64,000 bases of DNA from Cycas panzhihuaensis. Lineage: Eukaryota; Cycadophyta. The position numbers and the translations under genes are program-made. The notes beneath the pieces are model-generated. The model did not search any database. It worked only from the letters and a program-made list of their open reading frames with translations, and was not told the origin of the DNA. Where the stretch lies: positions 127,851,741 through 127,915,740 of the forward strand of contig CM041465.1 of the NCBI GenBank assembly GCA_023213395.1, written 5' to 3'. The stretch's first letter is position 1. Every line of letters begins with the position of its first letter. Below, in pieces: positions 23,391 through 32,396 of the stretch.

Positions 23391-24285
23391 TCAATTTTCA
23401 TAAATATTTTGAATTCTGTATGGTCCTAAATATCTAATTTTCATTTTTCCTGGTTTAAATTTGAACTTACTATCATACAATAAGACCAAATTATTTACCT
23501 TAAATTCAGGTTCCTTGATGTGGTGATCATGCCATGCTTTCCGTCTTTTCTTTTCAATCCTTAATTCCCATAGTGCCCGTGCTCGGGTTTCATCCAGTTT
23601 CATCAGCTGGATCAACCGCTGGTCAAGGGATGTTTCTGGGTCCTTCCTGAGGTATTGGCCCACTCTCAGACTTCCTACTTGAAATTCAAGAGGAACCACA
23701 GCTTCCAATCCATATACCAGTTGAAATGGTGTCTGTTTGTGAGATCGCTTCTTTACTGTTCTATCTGCCCAAAGGACTGGATGCAATTTTTCTGCCCAAT
23801 CAGTTCGTTGTCCATTGCATATTTTCATCAAAGCAATCTTCAAAATTTTATTCGTACTTTCTACCTACCCATTTGCTCTGGGATAATATGGTGAAGATCG
23901 ACGATGCTGAATAAAAAATTCTGTAGTTAGATATTTAATTGTCTAATTCAGGAAGGCTCCTCCTTGATCAGACACGATTTCTAATGGGCAACCAAACCTA
24001 ATAATGATAACTTCATATAAGAAGTGAGCTGTGCTTTTTGCATCACATTTTTTCATTGGTTTTGCCTCAATCCATTTTGTCAAAAAATCTGTGGCCACCA
24101 ATATATACCTCGCATTCGTTTTTCTTGCTGGTAGACTAATTGGTCCAACAAAATCTAATCCCTACTTCTTAAATGGGGCTTGGGCCAATATTGGATGAAG
24201 CAGCATAAAATTCTACTTTGAAGGTTTGCCTGCTCTTTGGCAGATATCACAGGTTTTCACCCATTTTTCTACATCCCTGAACAGT
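23391..24285 (-). pseudogene. N1 integrase (stops mainly TAG)
   Basis: The minus-strand frame starts with EKWVKTCDICQRAGKPSK, the second half of the HHCC zinc finger. The core has LVATDFLTKWIEAKP (first D), LEIVSDQGGAFLN (second D) and SSPYYPRANG, stop, VESTN (E), so all three acidic residues of the DDE triad are kept. Four TAG codons interrupt it, two of them at places where Q is usual (FLN-Q-T and NG-Q-VE) and one where W is usual (K-W-GLDF). From 23,843 the frame is clean to 23,391, with VYGLEAVVPLEFQV and the terminal FKPGKMKIRYLGPY. The first half of the zinc finger is missing. Confidence 0.88.
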
Positions 24286-24567
24286 GTATGGATTTGCTAG
24301 CAAGTAATGTTGAAACTTCTGCAAGGCATACACCATGCCTAATCCTTCTCGTTCCGTAACTGTATAGTTACGCTCTGCAGATGTCAATTTCCTGCTTGCA
24401 AAGGTAATTGGAAGATCTACTTTTTCATCTTCCGGTTGGGCCAACACACAGCCAATGGCATACAATGATGCATCAACATGAACATGGAACAGTTTGTTCT
24501 AGTCTGGAAATTTAAGCACCGGAGCTTCAACTATCTTTTTCTTCAAAGTATCAAAAGATAGTTGTTG
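24286..24567 (-). pseudogene. N1 RNase H, N-terminal half only
   Basis: This is in the same frame as RT after a TAA and a TAG (the latter at a position where W is normal, FPD-W-NKLF). It contains HVHVDASLYAIGCVLAQPED (catalytic D in VDAS), FASRKLTSAERNYTVTEREGLGMVYALQKFQHYLL (catalytic E in TERE), then stops at ANPYTVQ. The next bases already belong to the integrase zinc finger in another frame. The C-terminal RNase H half and the start of integrase have been deleted. Confidence 0.85.
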
Positions 24568-25662
24568 TTAAAGTGTCCATTCCCATTTCATAGTTTTCTT
24601 CAGCAAAGATTCTAGAGGATGGGCTATCCGAGTATAGTTTCTTATAAATTTCCGGTAATACCCGGTCATTCCTAAGAAACCTTTTAAATTTTTAGGTGTC
24701 CGGGGAACATGAAATCTCAAAATTACCTCTACTTTTGCTGGGTCAGTTTTTAATCCATCCTTTGAAATGATATACCCTAGCAATGTCCCAAATGGTACCA
24801 GGAAGGTACATTTATCTGGATTTAAGTATAACCTGCTTTCCCTGCACAATTCTAACATTAGTCTTAATTGAGACAAATGTTTTTCTATCGTACTATACAG
24901 AGTCCAGTCATCTAGAAACACTTCTACTGCTTTGCCCAATAATTTCTTGAAGATGTTTAAAATTACTCTTTGAAAAGTTGCAGGAGCATTTATCAGCCCA
25001 AATGGCATGATTCTATATGCATATTTCCCCCATTCCATAACAAATGTTGTTTTCAGTTGGTCTTCAAGTGCAATATGTACTTGATTATAACCACTGAACC
25101 CATCTGTAAAGGAAAAAATTTCATGTCCTGCTACCTTTTCCAATACATCTTCCGTAAAAGGTATGGGAAACGGATCTTTCTTCGTAGCTTTATTCAAAGC
25201 TCTATAATCTACGCCAATGCACAATTTTCTATTCTTTTTGGGTACCACCACTACCGGGCTTACCCATTCACTGTTTTCAACTTCAAATATGTATCCGGCT
25301 TCTAAAAGTTTGTCTAATTCTATCTTTACTTGCTCCTTGTAGCGCGGATTCATTCTGTAAGGTATTTGCCTTACTGGTTTTGTATCTTCCATTAGCTCAA
25401 TTTTGTGTTCCCCTAACTCTGGAGGAATCCCCTTTAGGTCTTTATAAGACCATGCAAAGACATCCTTAAATTCTTGAAAGAGAGAAACAACTTCTTCCAT
25501 TATTGTAGGTTCCCAATAATTACCTAATTGTATACACTTTGGATCATCTTCTGTCCCTACATTAATGAGCTTAAGCTGAAGTTCTTCCTTCTGAACAGAC
25601 TTCCCATCTGGTTTTAATTTATAAATTTGGTGTTTGCAGAATTTCTTTATTCCCATACTCAA
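24568..25662 (-). pseudogene. N1 reverse transcriptase domain, longest clean ORF (364 codons)
   Basis: Ty3/gypsy RT. Order: ELGEHKIELMEDTKPVRQ, YRMNPRYKEQVKIELDKLL, WVSPVVVVPKKN, LCIGVDYRALNKATKKDPFP, SFTDGFSGYNQVHIALEDQ, YAYRIMPFGLINAPATFQRV, the catalytic EVFLDDWTLYS (FLDD), LNPDKCTFLVPFGTLLGYI and FLGMTGYYRKFI. The DDWT[VL]YS ending sets it apart from chromovirus elements and from the host Tat element (FMDDMMG). All catalytic residues are present and no stop lies in 364 codons. The flanking parts are broken, so a full polyprotein cannot be made. Confidence 0.92.
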
Positions 25663-25859
25663 TGGAAGAATATGCTTTAGGAAAATTCCTTTCTTCCTTT
25701 AAATCTTCTTCAGAGCATGTCACACTTTTAGACAGTTCATAAAAATAATCATTTTGTATTTTATTAAAAGGAAGAATTACATTGTCTTTTTTGGAATTCC
25801 ATGATACATTGTTACCTTCACTTGATTTATCTGCACATAATTCCATTAAGTAACATTTT

Positions 25860-26700
25860 GATGACTCCCGCTTTCTTCCCAAGCCGATTGCAACTAGTCC
25901 AAAGAAATATCGATGAAGTCTCGCTTGCCATCTCAGAGAGGGTCTTCAATGCTTGAAACACTGCCTCTCGAGCAGGGACTTCTTGTGGTCGTTGATGTCG
26001 TAGTTGAGGACATTCTATCCTCATCTTCAATCTTTTCAATCTGCGGACCATCCGAACATTGAGGCAATACAACTTTTTTTCCTGCAAAATGCAAGGTAAA
26101 GGTCAATCTTCCCCAATCTTGTAAAGCCTTTGTTGCTAACAACCACGGCTGCCCTAACAGTGCTGGATATGTTCTATTATGATCTTGCATTCTGACAACT
26201 ACAAAATCTAATTGAACTGTAATCCCTGCCACAGTTACCGGAATGTCTATTAAGGATCCTATGGGTCGAATCTATAATTGGTTGGCTAACCGAATTGTAT
26301 AATCTGGGGAAACCAACTTTGGCCGTCCCAAGGAAACCCAAGAGGATTCAGTAAGTACATTTACTCCCGACCCACCATCCACCACTGTTTTACAAATCAA
26401 GGTTCTTAGCAACATCATTGGGACCCGGGGGTCGATTGCATCCATTTTCATTGTTCTCAATACTAGTTTTTCTATGTGATGTAGAAAATAACCAGCTTCC
26501 CACCATTTAAAAATCACAGAGATTGGAATACATATACTTGATTCCATCAGCAATTCTTTTACCATTTGCAACTTTTGCCAAGGATTTTGCTCCTCATGTG
26601 CTAATGGTCTTCTCTGGTATACATTTCCTTTAAATCGATTCGCTTGTTGCATTTCCTCCAATTGTATTGTCCTTGTTGCCTCTTGTATTGCATCAACAGC
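25860..26700 (-). pseudogene. N1 aspartic protease region
   Basis: Around 26,360 the minus strand encodes ICKTVVDGGSGVNVL, a retropepsin active site (D-G-G-S-G variant). TAG follows ANQL where Q is expected. The frame then continues in VTVAGITVQLDFVVVRM and LLGQPWLLATKAL, the protease flap/C-terminal LGxPWL motif. Downstream, 25,619-25,930 is a frameshifted acidic linker leading to RT. The protease would process gag-pol. Confidence 0.82.
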
Positions 26701-28429
26701 TTCCTGCAGTCTTCTTTTCTCTATCTCTAGATCTGGAAAATTTATTGTTTCTGTCAAGTTTGTGGATTTTCTGCTTCTTGTCTGCACATATACTGGCTTT
26801 TCCTTATCTGGAATTTTTGTAGCCAGATTCAAAGTTTGTATCTTAGAACCAGGATTATTTGGACAATTTGCCCATTCGTGATCTGCTGGACCACATTCTT
26901 CACAGATATAATCCTTTCCCTGTTTCTCCAATGGACAGTCTGTCCTAAAATGTCCCCATCTTGAAGTGACATCGCACTGGTTTTGTCTTCTCTTTATATT
27001 GCTTAAAGGAAGAATTCTCCTTTTTCTGGTAAAAGGATTCTCTTAGTGGATTTCTGTAGTAACACTCCCATGTATTATGATTTTCTCTCCTACAGATCTC
27101 ACACCATTTCTTCTCTCTTTGTTGATGTTCATTTCTGAAGTGACCTTGCTGTCTGCAGGGAGGTGGACACCACACATTTTCTCGTGCTTTCCCCAGTTTT
27201 AACTTAGCTATTTCACCTCTTAAATTTTCAATCTCATCATTCTGCTAAATTTCAGCAGGTGGTACAATGGACTGCTGTTTCAGCAATTCTAATTCTTTTT
27301 TCAACTTCTTAATTTCTGGATTTATGGTCCATAAGGATGGTTGTCCTATATTCAGGATTCCATTATATGCTGTCCTTGTCTGATTTTCAAATCGCAGTGC
27401 TAATTCTTTCACTTGCTCATAATTGTTTAAGGGATGAAACATGATTTTTTTCTTTTAAGTGTGGTAATAACCCTTGTACAAAATATTTAAGTGACAGCAT
27501 TGGATTTATTGGGACCAAAGGATCCATTTTATTTAATATGATTCTCAGTCTACCATCAAAATCATTAACTGACTCACCTAGAATTTGTCTAATTTCTTCC
27601 AGGGCCTAGAATACCGCCATCAGATCTCTTAATCTTTGGAATCTATCCAGAAATTTTGTTTGGACTGTTTCCCAACTGGGATTCGTTGCTGCAATATACT
27701 GGTACCATGCGATTGCTATTCCTTGCAATGTAGAAAAAAATCTGGCCTTAATTTCTTCTGGATCCTTGACTTTCTTGATTTTCAACATATTAGAAAACAA
27801 AGCGAGGTGATCTCCGGGGTCTCCAGAGCCATCAAACTGGAGATGTCCAAACATAGCATTATTCTGTACCACCACATATGGAGGAATTACTTGACTTCCC
27901 CCACTTCCTTGCGACATTGTTCTCGGAGCTGAAGAACCTGGTCTTGCTGGGTCGATTACATTCAATTCGTTCCCGTTACCTTCCTGCCTCAACACTGTGC
28001 TTTCTGGGCTTTCGTCAATAAATGGTGACCCTGTGAACATGCGAGTCATTCTATATAATGTATTCAGTACATGAGAATGATCCTCTTTTACCTGAAGGAT
28101 ATAACAGTCCCAACCTGCTGTGGTGGTACTGTATATTTCTAATTTTAATAAATTTTCCTCCTTTGTCTCAAAACTGCCTGTTTGCTTATTTATCCTTTTC
28201 AAATCTTCCTGCACTGTTTTATTATCCTTAGGCAATTCTTCATTAATCAGTTTCTGTGAATTTTCAATTTCAAGTAGCCATTCTGTTTCTTTACTCAAGT
28301 GTTCTTCTTTTTGAATTTGCTACCATCGATTCTTTGGATTTTAATGAATTTCCTACTTCTGGCCTCAATTCTTTATGAATTTGCAGCAAATCACTTATCT
28401 CTACTTGGCGCACCCCAAGCTGGGTTTGT

Positions 28430-28890
28430 CGCCCTTCCTTTTGCTGTTTTTCCAGCAACTGCTTTGCTTCACCCTGGCACAACCCTAACTGGGTCTGCCC
28501 CCCTTCTTCATGCTGTTGTACCAGCAATTGTTCTTCTTGGCGCAACCGTAATTGGGTTCGCCGCCCCTCCTCCTGCTGGTTTACCAGCAATTGTTCTTCC
28601 TGGCGCAACCCTAATTGGGTTCGCCACCTCACCTCCTGCTGGTTTACCAGCAATTGTTCTTCTTGGCGCAGCCCTAATTGGGTTCGCCGTCCCTCCTTCT
28701 GCTGGTTTACCACCAATTGTTCTTCTTGGCACAACCCTAATTAGGTTCGCCGCCCCTCCTCCTACTAGTTTACCAGCAATTGTTCTTCTTGGCACAGCCC
28801 TAATTGGGTTCGCCCATCTTTTATCTGTTGTCCTAAGAAAAAATCCCTTATTTCTTCCTGGCACAATCCTAATTGGGTTTGCCGCCCTAA
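28430..28890 (-). repeat. 63-bp tandem repeats inside N1 gag
   Basis: About seven copies encode a 21-residue unit of the form RRTQLGLRQEEQLLVNQQEEG. Copies differ by a few bases each. Two adjacent CAG codons are TAG TAG in one unit and a CAA is TAA in another. The unit is glutamine/glutamate-rich and would be helical or disordered. Confidence 0.85.
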
Positions 28891-28959
28891 AATTTTTTGA
28901 AATGTATCGACATTATCCCATACCTGACAATTTTGCAGGTCTCCTTTTTTTGCGTCGTT

Positions 28960-29275
28960 ATCTTCCGCGCCTTTTTCTTCTGCAACTTTATCTTCTGTGC
29001 TTTCGTCTTCCGCGGCTTTATCTTCCGCACTTTTGCCTTTTGCGGATTTATCTTCTGCTCCTTTATCTTCTACAACTTTGTCTTCTGTGCTTTCGTTTTC
29101 CGCGGCGTTATCTTCAGCGCCTTTGTCTTCTGCGGCTTTATCTTCCGCGCCTTTATCTTCTGCAACTTTGTCTTCTGTGCTTTCGTCTTCCGCGGCTTTA
29201 TCTTCCGTGCCTTTGTCTTCTGCGGCTTTATCTTCCGCGCCTTTATCTTCTACAACTTTGTCTTCTGTGGCTTGA
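28960..29275 (-). repeat. 15-bp tandem repeats inside N1 gag (AEDKx)
   Basis: About 21 units of five residues follow the pattern A/T-E-D-K-x (AEDKA, AEDKG, TEDKV, AEDES). They show higher-order periodicity of about five units. On the plus strand the array gives a misleading long hydrophobic reading frame that is not a gene. Confidence 0.88.
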
Positions 29276-29582
29276 TTTTTGTTAAAATTTTTTCTGCTTC
29301 TTTCTTCCCTAAGTCGACTCGTGTCTTCCTAGGGCTCCTCATCCTTATTACAATCTACCGGTGCGACTGGGGTCTGGCTTTCCTCTTGCCTTCCCTTCTA
29401 ACCTCACTTTTTTACCGGTTTCTTTTCTATTATTTCTCTGGGTCTTCGCGCGCCCTCCTGGCTCTTCTCCGCGTCCCAGCGTCTACTTCTTTCATTCCGA
29501 GTTTCTATCTTTTTCAATGAATTCATCCTAGGTGGCATGAGCGGCTTCAGGTCTTTATCTTTTCATCTTTTTCTGATAGGAG

Positions 29583-29602
29583 ATCCGGTAACAGAACCAA
29601 TA
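29583..29602 (-). other. Primer-binding site of N1
   Basis: The minus strand after the LTR reads TATTGGTTCTGTTACCGGAT. TTGGTTCTG differs from the common TGGTATCAGAGC and TGGCGCC sites, so the primer tRNA is not obvious. The position is certain because the LTR end is fixed by the other LTR. Confidence 0.55.
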
Positions 29603-30130
29603 TGTGTGGGCCTCAATCATGCTCAGACAATTGCAAAGAGAAAGACACACACTTTTAGGGTAAATCCATCCAGAATTAATTACTCAAAATGGCACCGCGT
29701 CTGGTCCTCTCACAACCAGACGCCTGCCAGACAATACAGAAAGGCTGCCTTACACGTGGCAGAATTCTCTTACATAGACATAAGCAAACTGAAGTACATA
29801 CCGCACATTGCGGTTCTCCTCTTTTATACTCTTTTTAAGAACGTTACATAACGGTTTCTTTTTCACAAAATAAGTTACTTTCCTAACTGTCATGGGTGCC
29901 ACGCCTTGACGACCCCATTCCCCGCAGAATAGTAGGCGTGTAGCAAGCTCCGCTGCAATGTAGCGACCTATAGCGATCCCATGTGACTCCATAGCGACTG
30001 TAGTAGCTCGGTAGCGACTGTGGCAGCCTCGGTAGCGGCCGTGGCGATCCGTAGGAGCTGTAGTAACTCGTGTGACTGCTTGACTCCATAGCAGTCTTTT
30101 AGTGGTTGTAATGACAAAATCAACCACACA
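29603..30130 (-). repeat. N1 5' LTR, 528 bp, with U3 repeats
   Basis: It matches 20,534-20,981 but has about 80 extra bases at 29,935-30,085. These are made of variants of 'gtagcgactgtggcagcctcg' and 'gtagtaactcg', i.e. short tandem repeats in U3. It carries the active TATA box (about 29,820-29,828). Confidence 0.9.
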
Positions 30131-30864
30131 CCTCTATGTCATTGTCATGTCTCCCACCTAGGGTAGGTGGAAAACATGCCTCCTCCGGTCCCAATGTGAT
30201 ACTATATCAACCAGTAGCCTCTGGTCTGACGTATATTGAGGTGTCTTTAGGACCTTCAGTAGGCCACACCTTCGTAGGACCCCCTTGTCCTCCCTGGATA
30301 TCATCTCGATGAAGCTAAGCATCGCCATCCCTATATTCTCATGGTTATCTACTGCGATCATAACCTGTAAATGCCACAAGAAATAGTCAAACTAAGCTCA
30401 CATCAGCTCTCTACCCCTCTAGCTATCTCTCAACCCTGCCTGATTAAGATTTCAGGCCTCTTGAGCCCCTATCTTCTTTTTTCTGTAGGTCTGCCTTTGC
30501 ACTGTGCTAATCAGGTACCACAGAGTTTAACTTGGGTCCCACGGTGATCGAGGCCCAGCGGCAAAGATCGCGGCACTACGATCTTTGCCGCAGTGTGAAC
30601 GGCACCCTCCCAAAAGGGGGGGTTTTCTGCCAAAAAAATAAGAAAAATTCTTTTGGGTGGGCCCCAGTCCCACCGGGAGTAGGGCTGCCTAATGCCCCAG
30701 TCCCCCCCTCTTTTTAGGTCTAATTCAGAATCTAGGAGGTTATTATTTGCTCATAAGGGGCCCAGAAAACACATAGAAATTAATTAAAAGCAATGAAATA
30801 AAAACTTCAAGATGGGCTGGGTTTCGTAGGATCCACTTACTAGATCTAGCCTAGCTGTCACCAT
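30131..30864 (-). pseudogene. Antisense plant mobile domain (PMD) gene of the Tat element, 5' part
   Basis: The minus-strand coding part (30,379 to 30,131) contains LLVDIVSHWDRRRHVFHLP, a stop, then VGDMTMT. This is the PMD signature 'L..LVERWRPETHTFHLPxGEMTxTLxDV'. TAG lies where a sense codon is expected after HLP and again at the N1 junction. A first small exon is predicted: ATG at 30,864, donor GTAAGT at 30,840-30,835, acceptor TTTACAG ending 30,365. Joining 30,841 to 30,364 keeps the frame (…RLDL-VMIAVD…). A second acceptor (TTTTTTTGGCAG) ends at 30,627. Without splicing, ATG 30,361 would serve. PMD proteins occur both in transposons and as host genes involved in silencing. The role in Tat elements is unknown. 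Confidence 0.75.
30558..30591. repeat. Perfect 13-bp hairpin within the predicted antisense intron
   Basis: GCGGCAAAGATCG (30,558-30,570) and CGATCTTTGCCGC (30,579-30,591) are perfect reverse complements separated by 8 bases. The arms are GC-rich. Confidence 0.8.
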
Positions 30865-31022
30865 CTTGCTCTGATGGTCTCGATAGCTATCTCTGCGCTA
30901 TGATCCAACGGTCTGATCTCCCTCTGTGTGCCTTCGAAGTCAGGTGGTACTCCAATGCGCAAGGGAAGTGCTCTGGATTCTCTCGAGAGCTGGTGAAAAT
31001 GAATCTATTTTCCATCAAGTTT

Positions 31023-31031
31023 CCTTATATA
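31023..31031 (-). promoter_or_regulatory. Predicted TATA box of the antisense PMD gene
   Basis: The minus strand reads CCTATATAAGGAAACTTG, a near-ideal plant TATA box. It lies about 160 bases upstream of the predicted ATG at 30,864 on that strand. It is outside the LTRs, so the antisense gene would have its own promoter. TATATA is symmetrical, so weak activity in the other direction is possible. Confidence 0.5.
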
Positions 31032-31039
31032 GGCGGGGG

Positions 31040-31555
31040 CCCCGACAGGCACTGTCTCCGTTTTAGCTCTCATGACAGCCATCTAGACCATCCCGTATCC
31101 TTGATCACCTTTGCCTTCTAGCCTTGTCTCCCATTACGCTCTTATAGCCTTCATTTCACTCTTTCTCGTGGGTGCATTTATAGCACCTTACCGATGTACT
31201 TTTTCGCAGGGCCCTTCTATCTCATTTTGCATGCCACCTTTATCCATGCCAGAGTTTATACTCGTTTGGCTCGTTTCGCCATCCTGGACTCGTTTCTGCA
31301 GCTCTTTTCTGCCCTTGGGTCCTCTAGAGGGAATGCTCCCCCTATTCAGGGGCATGTGTTACTTTCTAAAGCAACCTTTGGTCCCCCAGGATGCCCTTTT
31401 TCTGCCCACTCCTAGGCAGTGGTCAGATAGCCTGCTCTCATCCTTGGGTAGCCTCATTGCTAGGACTTCCTACCCTTCGCGGCCATGTATTGCTTACCAT
31501 TCGAGCCTCTTTTCACTTCATTATTGTTTATTATCACTAGGACCTTGTGTCACCC
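31040..31555 (+). other. Spacer between the antisense promoter and the distal RNase H
   Basis: This is C/T-rich sequence without a convincing gene. Just before the RNase H ATG, 'tattgtttattatcactag|gacc' looks like a branch region, pyrimidine tract and AG acceptor, so the RNase H may be reached by splicing. Confidence 0.35.
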
Positions 31556-31978
31556 ATGTCTCTCTACATTTTTACTGATGGTGGAAGCCGTGGTAACCCT
31601 AGACCTTCTATCGCTGCATGGATTCTTTACAACCCCTCCAGACATAATTTCCTGCACTCTGGGATCTTCCTCCCAGAGGCTACCAATAATGAAGCTGAGT
31701 ACATAACTATTATTGAAGCTCTCACAGATGCTCTTCATTTCCATCACGGATTGATTGTTTTACTTTGTGACTCTCAGGTTGTGGTGTCTCATCTCACCCA
31801 GGTTTACCAAGTGTGATGCCCTCACCTGAGAACCCTTGCTTCGACCACCAGATCTCTTTTAGCTTGCTTCTAGTCTGTCGACATTTAGCATATTCCTCAG
31901 GCCCTCAATGCTGAGGTAGATAGTCTCGTTCGCCTCATCCTTGAGCATTGCCTTCCTCTTCTTGCTGACCGTCCCTGA
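31556..31978 (+). pseudogene. Distal archaeal-type RNase H (aRNH) of the Tat element
   Basis: ATG 31,556 opens 86 clean codons: SLYIFTDGGSRGNP (D8), EATNNEAEYITIIEAL (E48) and LIVLLCDSQVVVSHL (D72). The spacing is very close to the D10/E48/D70 of cellular RNase HI. The same frame, through TGA 31,814 and two TAGs, goes on to HIPQALNAEVDSLVRLI, matching the C-terminal 'HVPRxxNxxADxLA' with the fourth aspartate, and stops at 31,976. TDGGSRGNP and NNEAEY are typical of the bacterial/archaeal RNase H type and not of the gypsy RNase H. It would cut RNA in RNA:DNA hybrids. It sits after integrase and the antisense gene, 418 bases before the 3' LTR, and not next to the native RNase H. Confidence 0.88.
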
Positions 31979-32385
31979 GACTTATCCGGTCGCTCTAATG
32001 CCCAGGTCCCAAGCCATCATGCTCATCATCTTGCGATCCATTCGTACCTCTGAAACCTAGCCGCTAATGAGGTTAAACTATGGTGACTACTAGTTTTGTT
32101 CACTCATTTATTCTACTTGATTACGTATATCTCTTCGCATATTTTGTGATGGGGGCAACCCCCTCATCCTCTGCGTTTCCAGTCGATTCCTAGGTGGTGC
32201 ATAGGTAGCCCCTATGTTGCCTTCACCTCTGCCTTCGTATCCATGCATTCTACCACGACACTCGCTGGCATGCTTGACTACTGTTATGATCTTGATTTAT
32301 AAATCTACATACACATGTACTATTGACAGTTGTGTTGCCAGCATTCACCATCACATCATGCTTCCGAGCAGCGAGGCTCTACTAC

Positions 32386-32396
32386 TAAGGGGGCAG
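32386..32396 (+). other. Polypurine tract of the Tat element
   Basis: TAAGGGGGCAG lies immediately before the TG of the 3' LTR. It is G-rich and in the correct place. Confidence 0.82.

Larger units (their letters stand above)
26870..29538 (-). pseudogene. N1 gag with tandem repeats and two zinc knuckles
   Basis: The start is the minus-strand ATG at 29,538 (MPPRMNSLKK), 65 bases after the LTR. N-terminal order: three early stops, a five-residue repeat array (28,960-29,275), a 21-residue repeat array (28,430-28,890), a frameshift near 28,315, then the capsid core (27,606-28,298) with AMFGHLQFDGSGDPGDHL, FFSTLQGIAIAWYQYI and TKFLDRFQRL. A TAG follows MAVF. Two CCHC knuckles lie further on: CEICRRENHNTWEC (about 27,085) and CEECGPADHEWANC (about 26,890), both C-x2-C-x4-H-x4-C. 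Gag forms the particle and binds RNA. Several frameshifts and mostly TAG stops break it. Confidence 0.87.
20534..30130 (-). mobile_element. N1: nested Ty3/gypsy retrotransposon, 9,597 bp, minus strand
   Basis: It is flanked by the perfect 5-bp duplication CCTCT (20,529-20,533 and 30,131-30,135) and bounded by TGTGTGG...CA LTRs of 448 bp (3', left) and 528 bp (5', right). The minus-strand order is gag with two CCHC knuckles and internal tandem repeats, protease, RT, part of RNase H, integrase and a long unidentified extra ORF. It sits inside the antisense PMD gene of the Tat element. The first ~115 bases of the two LTRs are identical by eye, so N1 is far younger than its host element. Its genes nevertheless contain many TAG stops and a deletion across the RNase H/integrase boundary. 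Confidence 0.93.

Noticed and set aside
28430-28890. Possible CRISPR-like array
   Set aside because: Units are contiguous with no unique spacers, and they encode a periodic peptide within gag.
28299-29285. 328-codon open frame on the plus strand, rich in F, L, Y, C
   Set aside because: It is the antisense shadow of the two tandem repeat arrays in N1 gag. The hydrophobic composition follows from the repeat unit, and the minus frame has the gag context.
31111-31578. 155-codon plus-strand frame before the distal RNase H
   Set aside because: Hydrophobic low-information translation from C/T-rich DNA, no motif, and it overlaps the likely acceptor and RNase H start in another frame.
31556-31978. 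Distal RNase H as a host gene
   Set aside because: It lies inside the element limits set by LTRs, polypurine tract and target duplication, and is of the type known from Tat elements.
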